From: Cunninghamia lanceolata
Lineage: Eukaryota; Streptophyta; Pinopsida; Cupressales; Cupressaceae
Reading direction: 5' to 3'
Length of the DNA: 64,000 bases
Assembly (NCBI GenBank): GCA_027924645.1
Contig: BSBN01000494.1
Span: 1,684,001-1,748,000, forward strand
This document shows positions 1-12,464 of the stretch, piece by piece. The notes below the pieces were generated by a model. It did no database searches. It was not told the DNA's origin and saw only the letters and a list, made by a program, of their open reading frames with translations. The position numbers were made by a program, and so were the translations under genes. How positions within the stretch are numbered: the first letter of the stretch is position 1; each line of letters starts with the position of its first letter.

Positions 1-1180
1 GATTTTTCACCATATCCTTTTGATAGGACCTTGATCATGTTACCTTTCCCCTCTAAATTTGAGGTGCCAAAATTTGATAAATATTGAGGAAAGGGTGATC
101 CAAGTGACCAAATTAGGGAATTTAACGCTGCTTGTCTTGAAGTCGCACACAATGATACTTACCTTATGTGACTATTTCCAAGATGCTTAGGAGGACAAAC
201 CATGGAGTGGTTTTCTAGACTACCACCTGGCATTAGAACCTTTAATAAACTTGTGGACAAATTTGTCACACACTTCTCCTATAATATTAAGCATGACACC
301 TCAATCTTGGATCTTTGTAACACCAAGAAAAAAAGTGGGGAATCTTTCACCGCCTTCTTACAAAGATGGAGACAGTTGGAAAGTAAGTGCCCACATCAAA
401 TGCCTGAAAAATAAATGTTGGAAATGTTTGTCCATAACTTAGAAACTGACCTAAGCTATTAGACACGAATCCAATGTCCTACTTCCTTTAGTAAGGTCAT
501 TGAGATGGGTCTAATCATCGAAAAGGCTTTAATCGCAAAGGGTCAAATAAAGCTATATAAGGACATCCTAGTACCAATGCCAATGTAGATAAACCAAGAT
601 TCTAGACAAAGAACAAAAACATTGTGAATGATGGGGTGGTAGATGCCAAGAATGTGGCACCAAAGCCACCAATATTCAACTTATCGACTCCTCAAAACAA
701 CCCCTCGCAAAACAAACTAAGAAACACTGAATCACAGTTTACAAATTTTCAACCTAGGAGAAAATTCACACCTTTGGGAGAATTATTGGAAATCGCCCTA
801 TGGAAGTTAATCACATGTAAGATCATAACACTTCCATCAGTGTAGGAATATGAACCAAAAGTCAAACCTCCTTGGTGGAATGACAACGATTTTTGTGAAT
901 ACCACCGAAATAGGGGGCATAAAACCAATGATTGCATTGTGCTCAAACACACTATCCAAGATTTGATCAAGAAAAACAAAGTGTCACTTGACAGTCATAC
1001 CTCTAATAATGATCACCAAGCATTCAAGGATCCTCTTCCCAACTACGAGTAGGGAGGACCTTCCAACCAAAACAACGGTGGAAATAACAACACAAATTAC
1101 ACAAACGTCGCCTTTGACTATGTTGTTAACATCTCAGAAAGTGATTCACACATCAATATGATCACTATAAATAAGGATCC
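1..1180 (+). pseudogene. Tat-A gag (capsid and zinc-knuckle part), decayed
   Basis: The plus-strand frames encode a retrotransposon gag (capsid) domain between about 60 and 500; the stretch beginning MEWFSRLPPG at 202 matches the W-F-x-x-L-P-P-G-I core of plant Ty3/gypsy gag. At about 880-945 the frame reads FCEYHRNRGHKTNDC, the CxxH-x5-H-x4-C-like knuckle typical of Tat gag. Stops interrupt the domain at about 88, 170, 412 and 460, and the frame changes between the capsid and the knuckle. Gag packages the element RNA into cytoplasmic particles. The start codon is outside the window. I see no intact ORF, so this is a pseudogene. Confidence 0.75.
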
Positions 1181-1400
1181 GGATTGTAATGTTACCACCC
1201 GCAGCAATTGGGTCACTCTTAAAGGAGCCCCAGCCACTCCGGCCAATTAGTTCAGTATCCTGGATCAACTCCATAAGACACTTGCACATATCTCCATTCT
1301 GGAACTTCTGCATCTATCCCCGTCCCATAGGGCCATACTTGACAAAGCTTTATCAAAAGCCTCCGTCCCAATGAACCTAGCCAAAGAATAGTTTCAAACC

Positions 1401-3070
1401 ATGGTAGTTCACATTACCTCACCTCACTCCTTATCATTCACTGAAAAGGATGATATGTCAATAACCCAACCTCATAATGCCTCTCTTCATATCGAAGCCT
1501 TCATCCACAAACACAAGATAAAAAGGGTCCTAATTGATGGAGAAGTTGGTTTGAATATTTGCACCCTAAAGCTAATCCTTGCATTGGGGTTTGGGGAGAA
1601 AGCTATAGATCCAAAAAAGAAAATCACTATCAAAGCCTATGATGAGGAGGAGAGAACTTCCAAGGGAATTGTTACTTTACCTATCAGAGTGGTACCTATA
1701 GTAAAAGATGTGGCGTGTCAAGTCCTCAATATGGAACTAGCATATAACATTCTTCTTGGGAGACCATGGATACATGCTTTGAAAGCAATACCATCAACAT
1801 ACCATCAGAGTATAAAATTCCCCTATGAAGGCCAAGAGATCACTATACAAGGTGACCCTAATCCATTTCAGTATTGCAACTCCATTCAATCTAAACCTGA
1901 AGTTGTGATTCTAAACAACCATGCCTTTTCTTCATCTTCATCTCATGTTGACCCAGCTTCACTTGCTTCCACTTCAAAAGCTTCTCAACCTGACCTCAGA
2001 TTCAAAGATAAGGGCTTGGGTGAGTACACAATCTCCCAATCCCTCTGTTTAGCACAACTCCCCCTATCTCCTAGATTTTATGGGAGACCTACCTTGAGAA
2101 AACCTAAAGAAGATAAAACTACCAAAGGTCCGTTTATCAAATGGGGAAGCCTCGAAGATGAGAGTGATGAAAAGGATATCCTACAATGGTTATACAAGGA
2201 TAAAGGCAGTTCATCAACACAACAAGACCATCACACTAAACAAATTGAACAATATGGTCAAGGATTCCAAATGCTACAAAGAATGGGGTATGAAGGACAC
2301 GGTCCACTCGGTTCAAGAAAAGATGGTATCACTAAACCCATCCAACCCCATACCTTGACATCCTGAGACACTATAGGGCTAGGATACATTGGCACGTCTA
2401 GAACCAACAAAATAAATAAGAATAAAGGCAAACAACTAGAAACATCTACTAGTACTTTGGTTGATCAAATTCAACAACTGCAACTAGGGAGTGAGACTAA
2501 TTCCAATGAATATGAATCGGATAGCCTCTCAGAGCTATCCTGTGATAAAAAAGGGATTGATGTTGTCCACAAGTATGACCCAACCCATGCAAATGAGAGA
2601 CAAGGTCCAAGGGATAGACCACTAGAGTCCGACCCGCGTAATAACCATAGTGAAAGTCGTGAGGAAAGAATGATACCCCCCTTGACAGATCTACTAATAG
2701 AGAGTACCATCGTAGACTTTGTCTGTGCTTTTAATAACTCTATCTTAACCATCATCACCATCGAACTCGACTAACCCAATGACCCCTTACCATTGGTGCA
2801 CCTCGAACTCATAGATTGGGACCTACAAGGCACTACCCCTGAGCTCGATATATTTGAGAATGATGAAGCCATCATAGATTATCTTGAGCTTAGAGATCAC
2901 ATACCCGCAGGGGACCACAGAGCTGGCTATGCCATAGAACTCAATGACAAGGCCTATTTTGAAGAGAGTTCCAAGCCTTTTAGTCTCAAAAATGTCAAAA
3001 TGAAAGAAAGATCTAATGGTGAAAACCTCTCTGTGACAGTGTTAGATCATGAAAAAGTAAAAATATAGAC
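1401..3070 (+). pseudogene. Tat-A protease with C-terminal G-patch and linker
   Basis: A 321-codon open stretch (1401-2366) begins near the aspartic protease fold. The active-site loop reads VLIDGEVGLN, whereas functional retroviral-type proteases need D-S/T/G-G; the flap-like ILLGRPWIHA follows at about 1755. The C-terminus (about 2259-2345) is a recognisable G-patch with MLQRMGYEGHGPLG, an RNA-binding module also known downstream of protease in some retroelements. After the TGA at 2364 the same frame continues as an acidic linker to about 3068, with one further stop. The frame change before RT coincides with an 18-base repeat whose copies start at 3015 and 3077, 62 bases apart. It is non-functional as written. 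Confidence 0.75.
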
Positions 3071-3097
3071 GTATCCAATGGTGAAAACCTCTCTAAG

Positions 3098-5262
3098 GTG
3101 CCAAAGGATGGAAGGCTTGACCCTCTACCCAATCTTACACATCAGGAGAGATCTTCAATCTTGATAGAACTAGCAGAGCCAATCAATGTCAGCATAGGTG
3201 ATAATCCCAAAATGATCCACATGGCACAATCCCTAACCGAACAAGAAAAGCCAGCATTCACTAATTTCTTCAAAAGAAAACAAATCAATTTTGCATGGAC
3301 ATATGCAGACATGCCAGGGCTAGATCCAAATCTCATAATGCATCACTTATCCTTAGCTCCAAGAGCTAAGCCAGTAAAGCAAAAACTCAGAAAGATGCAC
3401 CCACATGTGGCCCTCATGGTGAAAGAAGAACTGAAGAAATTGTTAGATGTTGGATTCATCAGATCAATAGACTATCTTGAGCGGGTCTCAAACATAGTAC
3501 CAATTGCCAAACCAGATGGCAGAGTCTGAATATGTAATGACTTCAGGGACCTGAACAAAGCTTGTCCAAAAGATGATTTTCCCCTACCAAACATTGACAT
3601 GATTGTAGATCTCACAGCAGGGCACACCATGTTGTCACTAATGGATGGCTTTTCTGGATATAACCAGATAAAGATTACACCTGAAGACCAACACAAGACT
3701 ACATTCACATGTCCTTGGAGTACCTATTGTTGGTGTGTCATGCCATTTAGATTGAAAAATGCCAGCACAATGTATCAGAGAGCTATGACCACAATTTTCA
3801 ACGACATGATGCACACTATAATGGAAGACTATGTTGATGACATTTTGGCAAAATCAATCACAAGAGGACACCTGGCAATATTGGACAAAATCTTCAAAAG
3901 ACTAGAATAGTTTAATGTGTGCCTCAATCCAAAGAAGTGCGTGTTTGGAGTTACCTCAGGTAAGCTACTAGACTACATAGTGTCCGCCAATGGAATCGAA
4001 GTTGACCTGGCTAAAGTGAAGGCCATCATGGAAATGTTGCCTCCTAAGAATCTCACTCAGCTAAGGTCCCTACAGGGAAAACTACAATCTATCAGAAGGT
4101 TCATTTCTCAATTGGCAGACAAGTGCCACCCATTTTCCCACCTTCTACATAAGAATGTCCCTTTCAAATGGAACGAGTCATGTGAGCAAGCATTTCAGCA
4201 ATTAAAAGAGTATCTTATGAAGCCACTTGTACTAATGCCACCGATTTAGGGTAAACCTCTATTACTATATATCTCAGGTACACCAACAGCTCTAGGAGCT
4301 CTCCTCACACAACAAAATTATGAAGGGAAAGAACAAGCAATATACTATATCAGTCGACCACTTGTTGGATATGAACTGCAATACATGCCAATTGAAAGAG
4401 CATGTTTTGTTGTGGTCTTCACCTCACAAAAGTGGAGACATTACATGTTGTCACATTCTGTCAAACTAATAGCAAAAATTGATCCACTCAAGTACTTACT
4501 CAACAAGGTAGTCCTAACAGGAAGATTGTCCAAATGGGTCATGCTTCTCAACGAGTTCGACATTGAATATGTAGACAGGAAAGCAATAAAAGGCCAAGTA
4601 CTTGTAGATCAACTAGCAGATGCACCTCTAACAGATGACAGCCCTTTGAGCTTTGAATTTCTAGACGAATCTATCTTTCACATAACTACAACAATCTGGA
4701 AAATGTACTTCGATGGATCATACACTCAACATGGATTAGGAGCAGGTATCTTGTTGATCACCCCTAGTGGTGAAACCATTCCTAAATCATACAGATTACT
4801 CTTTCCTGCACGAACAACGTGGTAGAGTATGAGGCCCTAGTCATTAGCATCAAGCTAGCAGTTGAATGGAATATCAAAGAACTTTAGGTATATTGTGACT
4901 CACAACTGGTCATAAATCAAGTAAATGATGACTACCAGACAAAAGATGAGAAATTAATCCCTTACAAATGGATGGTAGATGATTTCAAATAATACTTTGT
5001 CAAGATCTCTTTTGAGCAGATACCAAGAATTGAGAACAAAGCTGTAGATGCCATGGCAACGATTGCATCTCTCCTTGATATTCCAAATAATCAATCACAT
5101 TATGAGTTCTTGGTAGATCTAGTGTCATGTCCTGCATATGACACCCCTAAATCCCATATCATTTGCCACATTGTTGGAGCTGATTCCCCCCTCTATGGAA
5201 AAATATTTGCCTATCTTAAAGAGAATACCCTCCCACTTGATCTTTCCAGTAACCAAAAATGA
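3098..5262 (+). pseudogene. Tat-A reverse transcriptase, RNase H and second (archaeal-type) RNase H
   Basis: RT starts at about 3330 (LSLAPRAKPVKQKLRKMHP), continues through FRDLNKACPKDDFPLPNID, MDGFSGYNQI and the catalytic YVDDI at about 3830. The connection and first RNase H run to about 4600. A second RNase H follows with YFDGS (about 4710), EYEAL (about 4828), CDSQL (about 4900) and DAMA (about 5050), giving the D-E-D-D set of the archaeal-type domain of the Tat lineage. Stops occur at 3527, 3908, 4247, 4823 and beyond, and the frame shifts near 4823. The protein would copy element RNA into DNA in virus-like particles. The order RT-RH-aRH here contrasts with Tat-B in the same window. Confidence 0.85.
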
Positions 5263-5389
5263 ACCTTCATCCATAAGGCATCCTAGTATGCCATTGTCGC
5301 CAATACCCTATATCGCAGAGGTCTCAATGATACTCTCCTTAGGTGTCTCAATAGTAAGGATTATCAAACTGCCCTAAGCCAAGAAACTC

Positions 5390-6396
5390 ATACACATGGG
5401 ATACTACTGGCCAACCATGGAAAAAGATTCCTATCATTTTGTAAAGAAGTGCAAAAAGTGTCAAATCCATGGGAACCTGATACATGCACCAGCATAGGAG
5501 CTGCAACCATTAACGACTCCTTGGCCTTTCTATCAATGGGGACTTGACTTAGTGGGTAAGATTCACCCCCTTCCTCCAGCAGACATAAATTCATAATCAC
5601 CTCCACTGAGTACTTCACAAAGTGGATTGAAGCCATGTCGTTAGCCAATATCACAGGCAAGCAGATTGCCTCTTTTATCTTGAACTATATCATTTGTTTC
5701 TATGGTATCCCTTTGTCCATTGTCTCAGATAATGGATGACCCTTCAAAAATTAGGATGTCAGGGAACTATGTGACAAATTCCATATCCAGCACTTCTTTT
5801 CAACCCCCTATTACCCCCAAGCCAATAGCCAGGTAGAGACATCAAATAAAACCATTTTGAAAATCCTTAAGAAGACTGTTAATGATGCCATCCATGATTG
5901 GCATGTCCAATTAAATCTCACACTGTGGGCCTATCATACAAGCATCGGCACACCCACAGGTGCAACCCCGTAATCCCTAGTCTATGGATCTAAAGCTATC
6001 TTGCCCATTGAAGTCAAGATCCTATCCTTGCGCGTTTTGTTAAAAGGCCTCATATCTGATGAAGAGTACAGAGTGTACAGACTTCAAGAATTAGAGCTAC
6101 TCGAAGAGAGAAGGTAACAGGCCTTTAACCACCTGAAAGGTTATCAACAATGAATGTCCAGAAGCTATAACCATAGAGTAAGAGCCCGAGTATTCCATGT
6201 TGGTGATCTAGTCCTCAGAGAAAACCCCATAAATCAGTAAGATTGAGAAAAGAAAGGCAAGTTTAAACCTAACTGGCTGGGTCCCTATGTCATCATTGCA
6301 GCCTATGGGTCGGGGGCATATCAATTGGCTACATCTGAAGGTGAACGGTTTGATGATCCTATCAACATCATACATCTTTGTAAGTTGTATACCTAA
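5390..6396 (+). pseudogene. Tat-A integrase, decayed
   Basis: The region contains the zinc-binding end (CKKCQ at about 5446), then the D-D-E core: QWGLDLVGKI (about 5535), IVSDNG (about 5727) and QVETSNK (about 5832). A GPY-type module (KPNWLGPYVI at about 6265) precedes the terminal TAA at 6394. Several stops and at least one frameshift (about 5575) are present. Integrase inserts the reverse-transcribed DNA; the GPY module without a chromodomain fits the non-chromovirus Tat group. Confidence 0.8.
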
Positions 6397-7431
6397 ACCC
6401 CAATGCAAGGGAGTCCTAAAAAAATCAAAAACATAGAAAAGTGATAAAAAACAAACAAAAAAATCAAAAAAATGAACAAATAACAAAAAAATCATCCTCT
6501 AGTGAAAACCTGGTAAACAAGCACCTGGGATAGGTACCATGATGAAAACCTAGCAAACAAGCATCATGTGTACTTCTGGCTTCCGTGCAAATAAAAGCAA
6601 GTGGTGAAAACCTGGTAAATAGGCTCTATCTGCGACAAACCACTTCCTCCATTTGTTGTGACTTCATGTCTTTTGTGTCCATCATGTTGTTCATCTTGAA
6701 CTGATCCATTGAACCATTGTCAAACTACGTCGCCTCTGAGCTATCATGTAGGCAAGGCCATTCTCAATGCACCTCCGAGGCTCTAATACCCATCCATTCC
6801 CTACCTTATCGCCTGTCCTCCAGTTCGTCCATGTCCACACCTTTCACTAGATGCAAGCATGTGCAGCAAAACACACTTCCAAACAAAAGTCTTGACGCAA
6901 AACATCAACCTTCCCAAAGCAAAGATAAACATATACCGAAACAGAGTAATTCTATATCAATTATGGCAAGAAGACGCATCTAATGCAAGAATGTTTTGTG
7001 AACATGTTAACTTACAAGGTCTTGGATTTTTGTCAATATGTCTTTCTATGCTACTCAAGGATGCCAAAAGCTAGAGATGCTATGATGGGGGCATAATCTT
7101 TTTCTTTGTCTACTGTTTGTGGATTAAACTTTAGTAATGAGACAACTTTTGTCTAACAACAAGATCAACAAACGATTATCGAGGACTTCAGAGTTTTAAA
7201 CATGAAAAGGGGCAATCCTTGTCTATTGCAACGCAAGAGATACTCAGGTTATCTAGATTCAAGTTTAACTAGATGCTTGTATCAACTTGCTATATCAAAA
7301 TCCATGTAAGTGATACTCAGCTCATCTCGGTTTAATTACACCTAGATGTTTGTATTTTCTTACAACATAATAAAAGCCCAATGATGAAACAAAGTACTTC
7401 AAAATACTTGCAATATCAAGATGACAAATAT

Positions 7432-7545
7432 CCATATCCCTATCCATAACATATCCATTTGCATTCCATATCCATATCCATAATGTATCCAATTGCATCT
7501 CATATCCATATCCATATCCAATTGCATTTCGCATACTATCCATGC
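7432..7545. repeat. TATCCA-type microsatellite
   Basis: This short stretch is built of TATCCA units with interspersed ATTTGCAT or ATTGCAT segments. It is simple repeat expansion inside the Tat-A 3' spacer. Confidence 0.75.
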
Positions 7546-8263
7546 AATAAAGATTCTATGCAAAGTATCAGTATTTACAAAAGCTTGTGAGTCCTTCTAT
7601 CGCCAGTCTTCTATCATTCAAAATCATCATATCTTTCATCCTTGTCCAGTCAATCTAAGTAATGGTCCATATGCAATTCTATCCTTAATCCATACCAATC
7701 CAGTCAAGTCAATCTTGTCAAATGATCCAATCACAATCAGTGGTCTTAATACTTGTCTGGTTGTAGACCAACTCAATCAGTTATAATCAAACATTCGTCT
7801 TATATAGGATATAGCATTGTCAAATTTAGACCAATACACGTGTCTTAAATGACATGCTTCATTTCCTGAAACCAGACACTGTCCTTCATGTTGCTCTAGG
7901 GATCTATCGTTCCCCGCCATGACAACACTGTTGTATATCATTGGTTTACCACTTGACAGGGGCAATACCTTGTTTGTTCTTGTATCATTTGTGCATACTT
8001 TCTTACTTGATTGTGTGTGTTATCATTTTATCTTCCATCATGTATCATTCGGCTCTTTCTTCAAACCATTTTTTTCTTCATCCTAGCCTATCTTCCACCT
8101 TCTTCTTCATGAGATTGTCCGTCTCACGCCTTTTGCCTTCTTCCCATCCAATCTCCTAAGGGGGCATCCTATCGTCATTAAACTTGTACCAGGGGCAAAC
8201 TGGGGCATGCATCATTTTCAGACAATCTTATTCTTTGAAACAATGTGATAAAACACATTGCAT

Positions 8264-8278
8264 CAAAGAGGGGCAAAA
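8264..8278 (+). promoter_or_regulatory. Polypurine tract of Tat-A
   Basis: The purine-rich AAAGAGGGGCAAAA directly precedes TGTATACACC, the start of the 3' LTR. A PPT primes plus-strand DNA synthesis in LTR retrotransposons. Confidence 0.7.
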
Positions 8279-8552
8279 TGTATACACCTAAAAATGACAC
8301 GACTATGTCTAAATAAATATTTTTAATATTTATTTAAGTCTACCTTCCTCTATCAATAAATAAATAATTAAATTTATTTATTTGATTCATATTTCTCTAA
8401 GTTAATTAAATATAAAAATATTTAATTATCTCTTCTAAAGTCAAAATTAAAGAAAATTCTTATTTAATTAAATTCTTCTAAGCAATTAGGGTAAGTGCAA
8501 GAAGATGGGGGGCCAAAAAGTGGCCAAATTAGTTTAAAAAAAAAAAGGTCAA

Positions 8553-8767
8553 AACGCGAGCACGTTATAACGTGCTCGCGTTATGGCTTGGTAATGATGA
8601 GCCTTAGGCTCGTCAAAACCAAGCCATAACGCGATCACGTTATAACGCGATCGCGTTATAATGTGAGCGCGTTATAACGCGCTCGCGTTATTCTTTTCTT
8701 TGCATTTTTCCTTTTCCACAAAAGTTTGTGCTGTTTTTCATGTTTTAAATAACACGAGCGCGTTATG
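8553..8767. repeat. Left GC-rich palindrome cluster of foldback element
   Basis: Units of the form AACGCG-N-CGCGTT recur here. Positions 8553-8582 form a perfect 30-bp palindrome whose half is AACGCGAGCACGTTA. A nested hairpin follows at 8583-8627 with 10-bp arms ATGGCTTGGT and ACCAAGCCAT and an inner GAGCC-TTA-GGCTC. More units lie at about 8625-8692 and 8750-8767. Confidence 0.9.
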
Positions 8768-8804
8768 TTAAACTTAAATTTTTTTATGTTTAAGGCTATT
8801 AATC

Positions 8805-8821
8805 ATGTATGTATGTATGCC

Positions 8822-8853
<32 letters not shown>

Positions 8854-8930
8854 TGCCTATATGTATGTATGTATCTATATATGCCTATATGTATGTATGT
8901 ATCTATGTATGCCTATATGTATGTATGTCT
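8805..8930. repeat. TATG microsatellite, left arm
   Basis: This is a (TATG)n run broken by TATGCCTA units. It is mirrored by CATA runs in the right arm at about 12773-12836. Confidence 0.9.
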
Positions 8931-9000
8931 AGTGTCGAGGGTAGAGGAGGGTAGAGATGAGAGTGAGCCAGATAGGGCAGGAGAGGGGTGGATAAGGATT

Positions 9001-12000
9001 GAGTGATTAAGGTTTAAGGTTAAGGGTTGAGCATTTAGGGATAGGATTTAGAGTTTAGGGATAAGGGATTAGAGTTTAGGACCTTGAGGGATTAGGGTTT
9101 AGGGTTGAGGCTTTAGGGATAGCGTTTAGGGTTAAGGGTCGAGGGATTAGGGTTAAGGTAGAGTGTTGAGGGTAGAGGGATTAGGGATAGGGTTTAGGTT
9201 TGAAAGTTTAGGGTTGAGGGATTAGGGTTTAAGGTATAGTTTAGTAGTTCTTGTGGATAGAGCCAGTAAACAATGGGAGATTATTTTCCTATTTCATAAC
9301 AATATACCTCCCCCTTAAACCCTGAACCCTAATCCCTCAACCCTTAACCCTAATCCATCATCCCTCAACTCTAATCCCTCATCCCTAAACCCTAAATGCT
9401 ATCCCTATTCCTAAACCCTCAACAGACTAGATACTATACCTTAAACCCTAATCCCTTATCCCTAAACCCTCCAACCCTATCCCTAATCCTTACACCTCCA
9501 CACTCTACTTTAACCCTAATCCCTTGAACCTCAACCCTATCCCTAAACCCTTGACCCTCAAACCTCAACCCTCAACCCTCGACATCAAACCCTAATCCCT
9601 CAACCCTTAACTCTGATCCTTCAACTCTCAACCCTAACCCTAAACCCTAAACACTAAACCCTCAACCCTCAACGTCAAATCCTAATCCCTCAACCCTTCA
9701 CTCTAATCCCTCAACCCTAAACCCTATCCCTAAACCCTCAACACTATACCTTAAACCCTAATCCCTCAACCCTAACCCTAAACCTTGTCCCTAAACCCTA
9801 ATCCGTCAACCCTCAACCCTAATCCATCATCCGTCATCCCTTAACTCTAATCCCTCATCCCTAAACCCTAAATGCTATCCCTATTCCTAGACCCTCAACA
9901 GGCTCGATACTATACCTTAAACCCTAATCCCTCTACCCTTGACACTCTTATTTAACCCTAATCCGTTGACCATTAACCCTATCCCTCAACCTCAACCCTC
10001 AACCCTCAACCCTCAACTCTCAACATTAAACCCTAATTCATCAACCCTAAACCCTAATCCCTCAAACCTAAACCCTATCCCTAAACCATCAACCCTCAAC
10101 ACTATACCTTAAACCCTAATCCCTATCCCTCAACCCTTAACCCTTAAAACTTAAACCCTATCCCTACACCCTCAACACTTGACACTATATCTTAAGCCTT
10201 AAACCCTCATCCTTAAAGCCTCAACCCTTAATCCTTAAACCTTCAACCCTAAACCCTATCCCTACTCCCTCTACCCTTGACACTCTAACCCTAACCTTGA
10301 CATTAAATGCTAATCTGTCAACCCTAAACTCTAATCCTAAACCCTCAACCCTCAAAACTATACCTTAAACCCTAATCCCTCAACCCTCAACCCTAAACCT
10401 TATCCCTAAACCCTAATCCCTCAACCCTCAACCCTAATCCATCATCCCTCAACACTAATCCCTCATCCCTAAACCCTAAATGCTATCCCTATTCCTAAAC
10501 CCTCAACAGACTCGATACTATACCTTAAACCCTAATCCCTTATCCCTAAACCCTCCAACCCTATCCCTAATCCTTACACCCTCCACACTCTACTTTAACC
10601 CTAATCCCTTGAACCTCAACCCTATCCCTAAACCCTTGACCCTCAAACCTCAACCCTTAACCCTTGACGTCAAACCCTAATCCCTCAACCCTTAACTCTG
10701 ATCCCTCAACTCTCAACCCTAACCCTAAACCCTAAACCCTCAACCCTCAACATCAAATCCTAATCCCTCAACCCTTCACTCTAATCCCTCAACCCTAAAC
10801 CCTCAACACTATACTTTAAACCCTAATCCCTCAACCTGAACCCTAAACCTTGTCCCTAAACCCTAATCCCTCAACCCTCAACCCTAATCCGTCATCCGTT
10901 ATCCCTCAACTCTAATCCCTCATCCCTAAACCCTAAATGTTATCCCTATTCCTAGACCCTCAACAGGCTCAATACTATACCTTAAACCCTAATCCCTCTA
11001 CCCTCGACACTCTTATTTAACCCTAATCCCTTGACCATTAACCCTATCCCTCAACCTCAACCCTCAACTGTCAACCCTCAACCCTCAACACTCAACTCTA
11101 AACATTAAACCCTAATTCATCAACCGTAAACCCTAATCCCTCAAACCTAAACCCTATCCCTAAATCATCTACCCTCAACACTATACCTTAAACCCTAATC
11201 CCTATCCCTTAACCCTTAAAACTTAAACCCTATCCCTATACCCTCAACACTTGACACTATATCTTAAGCCTTAAACCCTCATCCCTAAAGCCTCAACCCT
11301 CAATTCTTAAACCTTCAACCCTAAACCCTATCCCTAATCCCTCTACCCTTGACACTCTAACCCTAACCTTGACATTAAACACTAATCCGTCAACCCTAAA
11401 CCCTAATCTGTCAACCCTAAACCCTCAACCCTCAACACTATACCTTAAACCCTAATCCATCAACCCTAAAACCTAATCCATCAACCCTCAACCCTAAACA
11501 CTATTAATAAACCCTCAACCCTTGAAACTATACCTTAAACCCTAATCCCTCAACCCTCAACCCTAATACCTCAACCCTCAACCCTAATCCCTCATCCCTA
11601 AACCCTAAACTCTATCCCTATTCCTAAACCCTCAACCCTCGACACTATACCTTAAACCCTAATCCCTTATCCCTAAACCCTAAACACTATCCCTCAACCC
11701 TTAACCCTTAAAAATTAAACCCTAAAACCTATCCATAAACCCTCGACGCTCAACACTATATTTTAAACCCCAATCCCTTAACCCTTAGCCCTAAAGCCTC
11801 AACCCTCAATCGTTAAACCTTCAACCCTAAACCCTATCCCTAATCCCTCTACCCTCAACACTCTACTTTAACCCTAATCCCTTGACCATCAACCCTATCC
11901 CTAAACCCTCAACCCTCAACCCTCAACTCTCAACATTAAACCCTAATCCGTCAACCCTAAACCCTAATCCGTCAACCCTAAATCATATCCCTAAACCCTC

Positions 12001-12080
12001 AACCCTCAACACTAACCTTAAACCATAATCCCTAAACCCTAATCCCTCAACCCTAAACCCTAAACCCTATCCCTAAACCC
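9001..12080. repeat. Degenerate telomere-like repeat block
   Basis: The sequence is made of CCCTAAACCCTAATCCCTCAACCCT-like phrases related to the plant telomere unit CCCTAAA. At 9001-9240 the motif is on the opposite strand (TTTAGGG-like), and from 9310 it is CCCTAA-like. A higher-order period of about 1.07 kb is visible: AACAGACT(A/C)GATACTATA at 9421 and 10505, and AACAGGCTC(G/A)ATAC at 9898 and 10962. It is interstitial, lying inside an LTR, so it is not a chromosome end. A further block at 12465-12730 belongs to the right arm. Confidence 0.9.
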
Positions 12081-12089
12081 AACAAAACT

Positions 12090-12460
12090 ACTTTGCCTTA
12101 TGTTAGGTTGTTAAACCCATCATTTTTGACACTCTTCTCTTAAAGATATTTGAGTTGCAAGAATATGTCAGAAAAATGGCTATGAACTTTTTTAATGTTA
12201 GTAATGTTATATGGCATGTTTTTCTAGCCCATTTGGGGTTCATTATGCCAATAGGTGTACACACTATGAGAAAAGCTTTGCATATGGTACATCCACAGTG
12301 AGTAATTAACAGTTGAAATCAGAAGGATGATCATTATGAGAAAAGCTTTGCATTGGGGTACATCTATGTTTCTCATTGTGCACCCCACACTTAGGGGAGG
12401 TATATTGTTATGAAACAAGCAAATAATCTCCCATTGTTTACTGGCTCTATCCACAAGAAC
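12090..12460. other. Unique spacer beside right arm of foldback element
   Basis: This stretch is non-telomeric sequence. It contains a short direct repeat, ATGAGAAAAGCTTTGCAT, at about 12267 and 12337. Its right part is the inverted copy of 9240-9310. I see no gene here. Confidence 0.6.
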
Positions 12461-12464
12461 TACT

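Larger units (their letters stand above)
6397..8278 (+). other. Tat-A 3' untranslated region between pol and 3' LTR
   Basis: I see no convincing coding sequence in this stretch. It holds three copies of a GTGAAAACCTGGTAAAC-like motif (about 6502, 6542 and 6603) and several GGGGCA purine blocks (about 7086, 7210, 7958, 8161, 8195 and 8271). The last of these forms the polypurine tract. Long noncoding spacers here are common in Tat elements. The open frames present are short and lack family features. Confidence 0.6.

Noticed and set aside
10480..10680. Open frame in the telomere-like block
   Set aside because: It is a product of the repeat itself, with no stop-generating phrases in one frame; the composition is low complexity.
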